Assembly: GCA_966128725.1 (NCBI GenBank)
Contig: CBHYLN010000034.1
Coordinates: forward strand, 1-41,733
Length of the DNA: 41,733 nt
Direction of reading: 5' to 3'
DNA from: JAFDZV01 sp966128725
GTDB lineage: Bacteria; Bacteroidota; Ignavibacteria; OLB7
A model generated the notes under the pieces. The model saw only the letters and a list, made by a program, of their open reading frames with translations, made no database searches and was not told the origin of the DNA. A program made the position numbers and the translations under genes. Every line of letters begins with the position of its first letter. Position 1 is the first letter of the stretch. Below are positions 32,764 to 41,471 of this stretch, in pieces.

Positions 32764-33627
32764 ATGCCAATCAACAACATTCTGGTAATCGGCGCGGGCA
32801 CGATGGGCAATGGTATCGCCCACGTTTTTGCGCAGGGCGGATTCAACGTGACGATCTGCGATGTGGACGACTCCCGCCTGGATGCGGCGCTGGCCACGAT
32901 CGGGGCAAACCTGGACCGACAGGTGAAGAAGGAAGCGATCACCGCGGCCGACCGCGATGCAACGCTGGCCCGAATCACGCGTTCCACCGATTTGAAGAGC
33001 TCGGCCCCGGCCGCCGACCTGATCGTGGAGGCAGCCACCGAGAACTTCGGACTGAAGGCGGATATCTTCCGCACCATCGACGCGATTGCCGGCGAACACG
33101 TGATCCTGGCAACGAACACCAGCTCGATCTCGATCACACAGATCGGCGGTGTTACGTCGCGTCCGCAGAAGGTTGTTGGCATGCACTTCTTCAACCCGGT
33201 GCCGGTGATGAAGCTGGTGGAGATTATCCGCGGATACGCCACCAGCGACGAAACCTACAACACCGTGCGCGCGCTCAGCGAGCAGTTGGGCAAGGTGCCG
33301 GTTGAGGTGCGCGATTACCCGGGCTTTGTTTCCAACCGCATCCTGATGCCGATGATCAACGAGGCCATCTATTGCGTGATGGAAAGCGTCGCCTCGGTTG
33401 AGGATATCGATACGGTGATGAAGCTGGGCATGGCGCATCCGATGGGCCCGCTGACGCTGGCGGACTTCATCGGCCTGGATGTCTGCCTTGCGATCATGGA
33501 GGTGCTGCACCGTGGCCTGGGAGACGACAAGTATCGACCGTGCCCGCTTCTGCGGAACATGGTTGCGGCCGGGCACCTTGGGCGCAAGAGCGGTCGTGGG
33601 TTTTACGACTACTCGCAGGGAAAGTGA
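32764..33627 (+). CDS. hbd: 3-hydroxybutyryl-CoA dehydrogenase
   Basis: A 287-residue NAD(P)-dependent enzyme that reduces acetoacetyl-CoA to 3-hydroxybutyryl-CoA or runs in reverse. The Rossmann start is NILVIGAGTMGNGIAHVFAQGG. Catalytic-site segments are ATNTSSISI, VVGMHFFNPVPVMKLVEII with the His-Glu pair, and DYPGFVSNRILMPMINEAI. The C-terminal dimerisation domain ends GRKSGRGFYDYSQGK. Length matches Clostridium Hbd (282). The ATG at 32764 is used; an in-frame ATG 17 codons earlier would add an atypical tail. It should work with the thiolase at 29551. Confidence 0.93.
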   Translation: MPINNILVIGAGTMGNGIAHVFAQGGFNVTICDVDDSRLDAALATIGANLDRQVKKEAITAADRDATLARITRSTDLKSSAPAADLIVEAATENFGLKADIFRTIDAIAGEHVILATNTSSISITQIGGVTSRPQKVVGMHFFNPVPVMKLVEIIRGYATSDETYNTVRALSEQLGKVPVEVRDYPGFVSNRILMPMINEAIYCVMESVASVEDIDTVMKLGMAHPMGPLTLADFIGLDVCLAIMEVLHRGLGDDKYRPCPLLRNMVAAGHLGRKSGRGFYDYSQGK

Positions 33628-33663
33628 TCGCCGATTGTGTTGCCGGCGATGGTGTTTCGGAGC

Positions 33664-33690
33664 GCGGCCACGGCAACATGCCGTGGCCGC
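33664..33690. terminator. Hairpin between convergent genes
   Basis: GCGGCCACGG and CCGTGGCCGC form a perfect 10-bp stem with loop CAACATG. On the plus strand it is followed by TGTTGTTTG, a weak T-rich tail. It lies 37 bp after hbd and 69 bp from the convergent gene end. Confidence 0.65.
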
Positions 33691-33758
33691 TGTTGTTTGA
33701 GGGCTGGCAGTCCGTTGAAAGCCCCCGGCCCTTGTCCTGCGCAACGTTCGGCAGTGCG

Positions 33759-35009
33759 CTAGCCGGCGCCTCGCCGATTGTTGCCCGTGCCCCGACTGTC
33801 CTCGGCCCGGTTGCCCGGGCGCAGCCGCCGAACGGTTACCAGCATGCCGTGCGCGGCAAACGGCAGCAGCGCGATCTTCATCATCGTCTGATAGCGCGGC
33901 AGCGCCAGGAACACAGCCGCCGCTATGCTTGTCGCTATCAAATACAGCATCACGTAGCGGTGTGTGCTGCGCCGGGCGCCGGCGAACAGGCCTGCAACCG
34001 CGAACCCGAGCACGGCGAGCCACGGTATCAGATAGGCCGGATGCAACGAGCGTTCGTCGTTCGGGTTGAAGACCCACAGATGAAACAGCTTCGCGCCGGT
34101 GCGGGTAACCGTGCGCAACGGATCTGCACGCATCACCGCAAGCGCGTCGTTCACGTACATGTCGTTCATTCGGATCTCGAACCTGGGATCGTCGCGGTAA
34201 CGGCGCAATCGTGCAAGCGTGGAGTCATTTCCCCAATCGCCGATTGTGCCGTCGCTGTTGCCGCGATACAGTTGCAGGCCGGCATTGGTGGAAAGCAGTA
34301 CCGGCCGCCCAAACGCAAGCGACGTGCGGATCGTCCACGGCAGGATCAACACGGCGATGGTGCCGGCAACAATGGCCGCGGCGCGCCATCGGCGCTCGAA
34401 CGCAAGCGCCGCCACAATCATCAGCGCGTACAGCGCGAACTCCGATCGCATGTAGATCATCGCCGCAGCCAGCGCGCCCAGCAGCACGGCGTTCCAGGCG
34501 GTTGATTCGCGCCGCGCCATCAGCAGGAACATCAGGAGAATGGCGGCGTGAAAAAGGATGGTTGGCGTGAACGAATACGTGGCGTAGATGAACTCCGGCA
34601 GCAGCGCCGCCGCCGCCGCCGCCAGCACGGCCGCCCTGTTGCCGAACCACATGTCGGTCAGCCGGTACAGGAGCACTACCACCGCGCATGCCAGAAGTAT
34701 ATGCACGGCATAGATCGAAACCGTGCGCAGCGTGTTGTCGGTAATCCAGAAGAACGGATACAGGAAGGCCGCGTACGCGGGGGGCATGTAGGCGGAGATG
34801 TACGGATGCGCGGTGGGGCTGAAGCGGTGTTCCAGGCTGTCGCCCTGAAAATGGAAGATGGCGTATCCGTTGCCGGCGTGCATGTTGCGGGCCAGCTCGC
34901 CGTACTCCCAGTAGAAATCGGTGTGGATATTCCCAACCGTGAACATGCCCACGATGCGGGCAGCGGCGGCGAGCACGAGGATCAGCACAAGGGCGCGGTG
35001 TTGGCGCAT
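33759..35009 (-). CDS. GT39-like membrane glycosyltransferase
   Basis: A 416-residue polytopic membrane protein with about ten hydrophobic segments, resembling the PMT/ArnT-like (GT39, GT-C fold) transferases that move sugars from polyprenyl-phosphate carriers. The first large loop has the typical acidic stretch after helix one, THxDFYWEYGELARNMHAGNGYA with the Asp-Phe-Tyr context, followed by PPAYAAFLYPFFWITDN. Later helices include VAALAFERRWRAAAIVAGTI and AYLIPWLAVLGFAVAGLFAG. A soluble segment around residues 240-300 (LSTNAGLQLYRGNSDGTIGDW) resembles those of other GT39-like proteins. The tail is basic. Substrate and acceptor are unknown, and the family call is moderate. Confidence 0.7.
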   Translation of the reverse strand: MRQHRALVLILVLAAAARIVGMFTVGNIHTDFYWEYGELARNMHAGNGYAIFHFQGDSLEHRFSPTAHPYISAYMPPAYAAFLYPFFWITDNTLRTVSIYAVHILLACAVVVLLYRLTDMWFGNRAAVLAAAAAALLPEFIYATYSFTPTILFHAAILLMFLLMARRESTAWNAVLLGALAAAMIYMRSEFALYALMIVAALAFERRWRAAAIVAGTIAVLILPWTIRTSLAFGRPVLLSTNAGLQLYRGNSDGTIGDWGNDSTLARLRRYRDDPRFEIRMNDMYVNDALAVMRADPLRTVTRTGAKLFHLWVFNPNDERSLHPAYLIPWLAVLGFAVAGLFAGARRSTHRYVMLYLIATSIAAAVFLALPRYQTMMKIALLPFAAHGMLVTVRRLRPGNRAEDSRGTGNNRRGAG

Positions 35010-35265
35010 AAATCATGCCGCCGAGCGTTGTACCGCACGGATTGGTTAACCACCGGGGCCGGTTGTCCGGGTGGTGGCGTCATGCACGAATAAAGGCATG
35101 CGCCCGTGGCCCCACAGGGAAGGAAATTCGGGATCGATGTTGCTCCGGCCAACATACGGCCACAACCATGTCCGCAACAAGCCATCGTTCGCCGCTGCCG
35201 TTGTATTTTCCGGAAGCTTTCCTGCCCGTTTCCAGTATGGGTTCAGCCAGTAAACAACTACGCCA

Positions 35266-36477
35266 ATGCTTCAGCCTTCGGTGTTTCTCGACGCGGCGCG
35301 CAGGCGCCAGGATCGCCTTGTGGAACTGCGCCGCACGTTGCATGCCAATCCGGAACTTGCATTCGAGGAATACGAGACCTCGGCGCTGGCGCAGGCGGTG
35401 CTGGGTGAACTCGGCATCGATGTGAAAACCGGTGTGGCCCGCACCGGCCTGGTTGGCGTTCTGCGCGGGGGCAAGGCCACCGAGAGCTCGCGCTGCGTTG
35501 CCCTGCGCGGCGATATGGATGCGCTGCCGATTCACGAGGAAACGGGCCTGCCCTTTGCCTCGCGCAATCCGGGGAAGATGCATGCGTGCGGGCACGATTC
35601 GCACACCACCATGGCGCTGGGTGCCGCGATGGTGTTGGCCGAGCTGCGCGATGAGATTCCGGGTACCGTGAAGTTCCTTCTGCAGCCCAGCGAGGAAAAG
35701 CTGCCGGGCGGCGCGTCGGTGATGATCGCCGATGGCGCGCTCGACTCCCCGAAGGTGGACGCGATCTTCGGCCAGCACGTGGCGCCGCGCGTGAGCGCCG
35801 GCTCGGTGGGGTTCTATCCCGGTTTGATGATGGCCTCGGCCGATGAGCTGTATATCACCATCCGTGGCCGTGGGGGCCATGCCGCCATGCCGCAGCTTGC
35901 TGTGGACCCGATTATCGCCGCCTGCCAGCTTGTTGTTGCGCTGCAATCGGTGGTAAGCCGCACGCTGGATCCGTTTGCGCCCGGCGTGCTTACCATCGGG
36001 AAGATCGAGGGAGGCTCGGCCACGAACATCATACCCGAGGAGGTACGGTTGGAAGGGACGCTGCGCGCGATGAACGAGGAGTGGCGGCGTTTTGCGCACC
36101 AGCGGATCGAGGACACCGTGCGCGGCGTGTGCCTGGCCAACGGAACCGAGTACGAGCTCAATATCAACCTGGGATACCCGGCGCTGCACAACGATCCGTG
36201 GGCCACGCAGTTTGCCCAACAGGCCGCGCGCGACATGCTGGGTGCGGGCTCGGTGTATGATTCGCCGCCGATGATGGGCGCCGAGGATTTCGCGTATTAT
36301 CTGCAGAAGGTGCCCGGCACGTTCTGGTGGATTGGCGCCGGCACCGAGGAGCAGGGGTGCAATGCCGGCCTGCACAACCCGAAGTTCACGATCAACGAGG
36401 ATATCCTGAGCACCGGCAGCGCCCTGATGGCGTGGGTGGCCTACCAATACCTGGCCTCGGAGCAACCAACATCGTAA
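35266..36477 (+). CDS. M20 family amidohydrolase / N-acyl-amino-acid deacylase
   Basis: A 403-residue M20D metallohydrolase. N-terminal LVELRRTLHANPELAFEEYETS is typical of the IAA-amino acid hydrolase/hippuricase group. Metal and catalytic residues are seen in LRGDMDALPIHEETGLPFAS, MHACGHDSHTTMALGAA and LLQPSEEKLPGGASVMI. The dimerisation domain has VTI-type GRGGHAAMPQLAVDPI. The C-terminal metal motif is MMGAEDFAYYLQKVPGTFWWIG and HNPKFTINED. These enzymes cleave N-acyl groups from amino acids. No signal peptide is seen, so it is cytosolic. The ATG at 35266 is the first start. A small secreted-protein gene follows after 11 bp. Confidence 0.92.
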   Translation: MLQPSVFLDAARRRQDRLVELRRTLHANPELAFEEYETSALAQAVLGELGIDVKTGVARTGLVGVLRGGKATESSRCVALRGDMDALPIHEETGLPFASRNPGKMHACGHDSHTTMALGAAMVLAELRDEIPGTVKFLLQPSEEKLPGGASVMIADGALDSPKVDAIFGQHVAPRVSAGSVGFYPGLMMASADELYITIRGRGGHAAMPQLAVDPIIAACQLVVALQSVVSRTLDPFAPGVLTIGKIEGGSATNIIPEEVRLEGTLRAMNEEWRRFAHQRIEDTVRGVCLANGTEYELNINLGYPALHNDPWATQFAQQAARDMLGAGSVYDSPPMMGAEDFAYYLQKVPGTFWWIGAGTEEQGCNAGLHNPKFTINEDILSTGSALMAWVAYQYLASEQPTS

Positions 36478-36488
36478 ACGGTGGGCGC

Positions 36489-37004
36489 ATGCGAACGGTG
36501 GCGATCCTGATGGTGATGCTGGGGCTGGCTGGCCTGTGTGTTTCGGCCGTGCACGCGCAGCCGGCCAGGGCCGATTCGCGTGCAACCGTGGCCCGCATTC
36601 CGGAGCTGGTGCGCCTGCTGGAGCGGCAGCCGCTGCGTCCGGGTGCCGATTCGATGCGATCGGCCCTGATGTGCCTGATGATCGATTCGCCCGATATCAC
36701 CCTGCATGCGTGCGACGATCTGCTTGCGCTGTGCGCCGGCGCGCGCGGCCCGATGCGCGATCTGCTGCTTACGCAGACGCTGCTCTCCAGCGCATCGTAC
36801 ATGATAATGCACCCGGACAGCGCCGCCAACAGGCTTGCTGTGGCGCGTGCTGGTGTGCTGGGTGTTCTGCGGGCCTACGAGGCGATGCTCCGTACCGGGT
36901 TCATCGCCGCCGTGCCGGCGCTGGACATGCTTGCCGAGCAGCGCGACTACGGCGACTTCGACGCCTATCTGACGCGGCTCATCGCCCCATGCGCCGCGCG
37001 CTGA
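36489..37004 (+). CDS. Small exported protein of unknown function
   Basis: A 171-residue protein with a clear signal peptide (MRTVAILMVMLGLAGLCVSAVHAQ). The mature part is largely helical, with Leu/Arg-rich segments (RIPELVRLLERQPLRPG, RDLLLTQTLLSSASYMI) and Cys pairs (TLHACDDLLALC), and no recognised family. It starts 11 bp after the amidohydrolase stop, so the two are probably co-transcribed. The frame is open upstream within the amidohydrolase gene, but the signal peptide fixes the ATG at 36489. Confidence 0.6.
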   Translation: MRTVAILMVMLGLAGLCVSAVHAQPARADSRATVARIPELVRLLERQPLRPGADSMRSALMCLMIDSPDITLHACDDLLALCAGARGPMRDLLLTQTLLSSASYMIMHPDSAANRLAVARAGVLGVLRAYEAMLRTGFIAAVPALDMLAEQRDYGDFDAYLTRLIAPCAAR

Positions 37005-37034
37005 CACCGCCAACGTCTGGCAATCGAGACCGAT

Positions 37035-37601
37035 TCAGCGCGTGAACTCCACCTTCACAACGTCCAGCTTCTTGCCGTCGGGCATGTCGAACGACAGCGT
37101 CAGCGTGAACGCGTTCTTGCTGATGATGGTATATGCGAACGTGAAATCCATCGTCATCTCGCCCTGCTTTTCCTTGCCACGCAGCATGATGGTTTTTGTT
37201 GCCGCGTCGTACGCACCCTCGGCGGTGACGGCGTAGGTGCCCATCTCGTCGATGCCGAAGGTGAAGTACTTGCCAACACGATTGTCGTAGCCAAGGATCG
37301 TAAGGCTGGAGACGGTTGTCCCGGCCAGCGTTGATGTGCTGTTGATCTGCAGAAACCGGTCGCCCAGAATCATCTGATTGGTCGCGGTTCCGGAGCCCGA
37401 CACGGGATTGCCGCTGGGGTCCATGAACGACGTCACTTTCTGCTTCCAGGTGCCGGCCATCATCTTCAGGATTTCGTGCGCCGCTCCGGGCTTCGACATC
37501 GCAAGCGTCTCGTTCAGATCGGTTTGCGCAACCGCCGCCGAACCGCTCAGTAGCAGCGCGGCGATGCCGCATGCAACCATCCGCGGATCATATATCATCA
37601 T
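37035..37601 (-). CDS. DUF1579 family exported protein
   Basis: A 188-residue protein with a signal peptide ending near SGSAAVAQ. The mature part matches the DUF1579 pattern: HEILKMMAGTWKQKVTSFMDPSG, a GSGTATNQMILGDRFLQIN strand, SLTILGYDNRVGKYFTFGIDEMG and a final VVKVEFTR. The fold is a small beta barrel of unknown function. The ATG at 37601 is preferred because it starts the signal peptide and follows a GGGGAAAGG stretch; an in-frame GTG lies 11 codons upstream. It is convergent with the gene ending at 37004, with 30 bp between them and no hairpin. Confidence 0.8.
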   Translation of the reverse strand: MMIYDPRMVACGIAALLLSGSAAVAQTDLNETLAMSKPGAAHEILKMMAGTWKQKVTSFMDPSGNPVSGSGTATNQMILGDRFLQINSTSTLAGTTVSSLTILGYDNRVGKYFTFGIDEMGTYAVTAEGAYDAATKTIMLRGKEKQGEMTMDFTFAYTIISKNAFTLTLSFDMPDGKKLDVVKVEFTR

Positions 37602-37703
37602 CCCTTTCCCCAGTGTTGTTGTTGTGATGCGCACCTGCCGGTGCCGGATAATGGGCGTGCCGTGCAGCGCAGGCCGTTGCGCGGCACGCCCGAACGGACA
37701 TCG

Positions 37704-40700
37704 TTATTTCTTCCCACCCTTGCGCTGAAGCAGCAACAGGCGCGAATCTTCCTTTACCACGCTTGTATGGAATGCCTTGAAGGCCTTGTATTCGCCGGGC
37801 TCCACCGTCTTCCGCTTGTTTACAAACTGCCGGGTGGCAATCAGCTTGCCGCCGGCGTAGGTGTAGCTGAGCGTGTAATCGGCAATGGGTGAGCTCAGCC
37901 GTACCGGTGCGGGCAGTTCGATCGGCGTATAGCCGTCGGGGATTGTCAACGTGATTACTTCCGAAAGCGTGTCCTGCGAGGGCCAATAATCGTAGGGGAA
38001 CTCGCGCGATTCATACGAGAGCGCACGATCGGACTCCTCGGCATGATTCCACGGCATCTTCAGGATCCGGAACGAACCGGCCTCCGACAGGTAATTCGGC
38101 ACCTCGAACTGATACGCATAGCTGGCGCCCGGGGACAGATTGTCCAGATTCTCGAACCGGATATCGTTGAGCTTCACGTTCGGATAACTGCCGCCGAGCG
38201 CGGCCAGCAGCTTCTTCTCCTGTTCCTTCCGGGGTTCGTCGCGGAAGTAATCGCGGATCGAGGCCGCCGCCGATCCGGTGGCGCGCGTGGAGCACTCGCC
38301 GCTCAGGCTGTTGTCGGCGCCCAGGCGGAACGTGGCCACGCTTGATACCGTGCGCGGGATGGAGCCGCCCGGCAGATTGATCGGGCTGTTCTGCCCAGGC
38401 TTGATCACCAGCGCGAACGCGTCCATATCGCCGTCCGGGATGGAACCGATCGGATAGTTGTTCGCCGTGAGATCCAGATACTTGTCGTGGTCGCCGGCAT
38501 CCACCGCCACGATGCAGTGATTGAACACCACCGAGGGAAGCGCGTTGCGATTCATCCCTTCGTCGCGTGTGTTTACGAGCACATAGTGCGCCTTCAGGCC
38601 GGCTTCGCGCAACATGGCAATACACAGCGTGGCAACGTCCTTGCAATCGCCAATCCGGTTTACCAGCACATCGCGCGCCTTCTGCGGGATATACGCGCCC
38701 TGCCGGAACTCCACGCTGCTGTAGCGGATGTTCTCGGTGATGAAGTTGTACACAAGGCGCATCTTCTCGTCGTCGGTGGGGTTTGGATTTTCCGCCAACA
38801 GCTTTGCCACCTGATCCTTGATCTCGTAGGTCACGCGTGTCTTGCTGGAGGCGACATCGGTGTACCAGTCCACCAGGTACTTCCAGTTGTCGATGCTGGA
38901 CAGGAACAGCATGCTGCCAACGTCGTCCAGCGTCGGCATGCCGTACTCGTACGAGATGGCGGGGATGTTGGTCTTGGTCCAGCGATACAGCGTGCCGTCG
39001 GGCACATCGGTCTTCACCGGTTCGGAGCTCATGTTCTGCGCGCGATAGGAGAACGCGTAGTCCTTGGGCGCGATCAGCTCGTAGCTTACGTAGCGCGACG
39101 GGTAATAGCCGTTGAAGTAATACGTGTCGAAGAACTGGCTGGCCAGCTTGCCGCTGTAGTGATTCTTCGTGTGCCACTTCAGGTGGATCACGTCGTTATC
39201 CTCCAGCGACTTGAACACAACGTAGTTATCGCTTACGTCGGCCTTGGTTTCGGTTCCGTCGGGTTTTACCACCACGGCCTTGTCCACGATCAGTTCCTCG
39301 TTGTACGAGTTTGCCGGGATTGCGTACTCCTTCCAGTCGTCGATGCCGCGCCCGTTCAGAACCTTCACCACCAGTTCCTGCACCGATTCCGATGCGCCCT
39401 TTTGATAGATCACATGCTGGGCGCGGTCAAGCACCACAACGGCGCCGTCGTCCGGGTCCGGCTGAAGCTCGTGCGCGTATGCCAGCACGCTGTCGATGTT
39501 GGTGGGCGCGAACTGCGCGAACACCGATTGTTTGCCGGTAAGCTCGCGAAGCGTGGCGCGCACCTCGTAATCGGTGGGGTTATATGTCAGCGCCGTCTCG
39601 AAATCCTTGATCGCCTCGGCCGTGCGATTCTGGATGCGATGGATCTCGCCCAGCCGGGACCATATCGTGGAGCTGTTCGGGCAGATCTTCAGGGCGCGGC
39701 GCAGCTCGTCCTCGGCCTTGTCGTAATCGCGCATGTTGAAGTACACCTTCGACAGGTAGATGTTGTAGCCGGGCGAAGCGGGGCTAAGCTGGATCAGCTT
39801 GTCGTAGATGCGGCGCCAATTGCCAACATCGGCCATGCTCAGGTACAGATCGGCCTGCGCGCGCATGATATCGTTGTCGAGCCCGCCTTCCAGATAGTCG
39901 CGGTATACCTTCAGCGCTTCCCGCGGATCGCGGGCGGCCTGCGACATCAGCATCGCCTCGGCCATCACAAACCCGCTGTTGCGGGGGAACTTCCTGTAGG
40001 CTTCGTTGGTGATATCGATAACCTTCTCGGACATGTCCTTGCGGGCATACAGTTGCATCCGCATGCCGTACCATTCCGGCGAACCCGGCCTGATACGCTC
40101 GAACTCCGTCAGCACATCCTCGGCCTTGTCGTAGTCCTCGGTTTTCATGTACTGCGAGAACTTGTATTCCAGTGCCGATGGTACGCTGCGGTCGATCGCA
40201 TAGATCTTGTCAAGCGCCTGCTCGATCTCGTCGGACTTGTCGCCGCGCTGATATGCCTCCACGATCTGGTCGAGCACCAACGGCGAGTTCGGCGCGATCG
40301 CAAGGGCCTCGCGCAGGATCAGCTCGGCGTTCACCCACTTGTCGTTGCGCAGGTAACAATCGGCCAGCAGCAGATAATTCTCCAGGTGCGTTGGCTCCTG
40401 CTTGATCCGCTGCTTGAAATAGCTCTCGGCGAAATTCTCCAGGCGCATCGAGTTGGCGCCCGGGTGGCTTGTGTAGTCGTGTGTTTCCGAACTGCTCAGC
40501 AGGCCGGGGATCGGGTGGCCGGTGGGATCGGTAATGCGCAGCATGAAGTTGCAACTGCCCAGCTCGGAGTAGCCGCATTTGATCAGCACGCGATTCCATC
40601 CCTGCTGCAGCGTTGTCAGCGCGATGTATGTGTCCAGATCGTTATTGTATTCCTCCCATGTATCGTTCACCAGCTCGTCGTTCACGAATGCCTTGAACGA

Positions 40701-41471
40701 GCCCGAGGTTCCGATGCGGAACGATACCGTGGTGGCCGTTGGGACATACACGAACGTGTTGGCATAGAACACCGCGTTCGAGTTGGCGAAGTAGCGCGTG
40801 AAATCGATCCACTTGTCCAGGCGCACCGCTTCCGGCTTGAACCACCACGTCGGCACGTCGTTCTTCCCGGGATACTTCGCGTCGGCCTGGAACTTTCCTT
40901 CGGGTGGGTATTCCTTGTCGTGCCCCGATCCGGAAACATTATCGAACGGGCCGATCACCTTCCAATCCACCAGGCAGTTCATTGCATGTGTATGCTCGCC
41001 TGCGCCCGAGATATCGTCGCCTTCCAGCAGCCGGCTGGCCAGCAGCTCGTGCGCCATCGTTGCAAGCGTCCCCAGCGAATCACCGTTGGCTTCCATCTCT
41101 TCCACAAGGGCATCCAGATTCTTGCTGCCGTAGGCATAATGCGCGCGGAACTTTGGCGTTATCCATGCCGCGAACAGATACGGCGCGCGGTCGCGTGTTC
41201 CCTTCAGCGCGGCATCGTATTCTGCCCAGGCCTTGCCGTACTGGCGTTGCAGGCCGTACAGGAACGAAAGGCCGATGTGCGCGCGCATGTTGGCGGGGTC
41301 CGCCTGGAGCGCGCTCTGGAACTTCTGTTCCACCAGGGATTGGTCGCCCTGTTGCCAGGCGTTCCAGGCCTCCTCGATCAGTGTGTTAACATCCGGCGGT
41401 GTGGCCCATGCCGTGGGCTGAAACAGCAGTGCAATCGCAAGCGTGCACAGCAAGACGGGGATTGTGCGCAT
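37704..41471 (-). CDS. Large exported TPR / DUF3857 / transglutaminase-like protein
   Basis: A 1255-residue exported protein (signal peptide MRTIPVLLCTLAIALLFQPTAWA). Residues 25-130 hold a first TPR block (EEAWNAWQQGDQ). A middle beta-rich part (DWKVIGPFDN, TTVSFRIGTSGSFKAFVND) looks like a galactose-binding-like sandwich. Then a long TPR array (ENYLLLADCYLRNDKWVNAELI, YNIYLSKVYFNMRDYDKAEDELRRAL, AIKDFETALTYNPTD). From about residue 665 comes a DUF3857-type domain, and near 935 a transglutaminase-like core with Cys in NRIGDCKDVATLC, His in VVFNHCIVAV and Asp in KYLDLTANN. The C-terminus is another beta domain. The intact triad suggests an active papain-like fold enzyme, perhaps a cross-linker or peptidase in the periplasm. 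A consensus promoter lies 96 bp upstream. Confidence 0.83.
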   Translation of the reverse strand: MRTIPVLLCTLAIALLFQPTAWATPPDVNTLIEEAWNAWQQGDQSLVEQKFQSALQADPANMRAHIGLSFLYGLQRQYGKAWAEYDAALKGTRDRAPYLFAAWITPKFRAHYAYGSKNLDALVEEMEANGDSLGTLATMAHELLASRLLEGDDISGAGEHTHAMNCLVDWKVIGPFDNVSGSGHDKEYPPEGKFQADAKYPGKNDVPTWWFKPEAVRLDKWIDFTRYFANSNAVFYANTFVYVPTATTVSFRIGTSGSFKAFVNDELVNDTWEEYNNDLDTYIALTTLQQGWNRVLIKCGYSELGSCNFMLRITDPTGHPIPGLLSSSETHDYTSHPGANSMRLENFAESYFKQRIKQEPTHLENYLLLADCYLRNDKWVNAELILREALAIAPNSPLVLDQIVEAYQRGDKSDEIEQALDKIYAIDRSVPSALEYKFSQYMKTEDYDKAEDVLTEFERIRPGSPEWYGMRMQLYARKDMSEKVIDITNEAYRKFPRNSGFVMAEAMLMSQAARDPREALKVYRDYLEGGLDNDIMRAQADLYLSMADVGNWRRIYDKLIQLSPASPGYNIYLSKVYFNMRDYDKAEDELRRALKICPNSSTIWSRLGEIHRIQNRTAEAIKDFETALTYNPTDYEVRATLRELTGKQSVFAQFAPTNIDSVLAYAHELQPDPDDGAVVVLDRAQHVIYQKGASESVQELVVKVLNGRGIDDWKEYAIPANSYNEELIVDKAVVVKPDGTETKADVSDNYVVFKSLEDNDVIHLKWHTKNHYSGKLASQFFDTYYFNGYYPSRYVSYELIAPKDYAFSYRAQNMSSEPVKTDVPDGTLYRWTKTNIPAISYEYGMPTLDDVGSMLFLSSIDNWKYLVDWYTDVASSKTRVTYEIKDQVAKLLAENPNPTDDEKMRLVYNFITENIRYSSVEFRQGAYIPQKARDVLVNRIGDCKDVATLCIAMLREAGLKAHYVLVNTRDEGMNRNALPSVVFNHCIVAVDAGDHDKYLDLTANNYPIGSIPDGDMDAFALVIKPGQNSPINLPGGSIPRTVSSVATFRLGADNSLSGECSTRATGSAAASIRDYFRDEPRKEQEKKLLAALGGSYPNVKLNDIRFENLDNLSPGASYAYQFEVPNYLSEAGSFRILKMPWNHAEESDRALSYESREFPYDYWPSQDTLSEVITLTIPDGYTPIELPAPVRLSSPIADYTLSYTYAGGKLIATRQFVNKRKTVEPGEYKAFKAFHTSVVKEDSRLLLLQRKGGKK

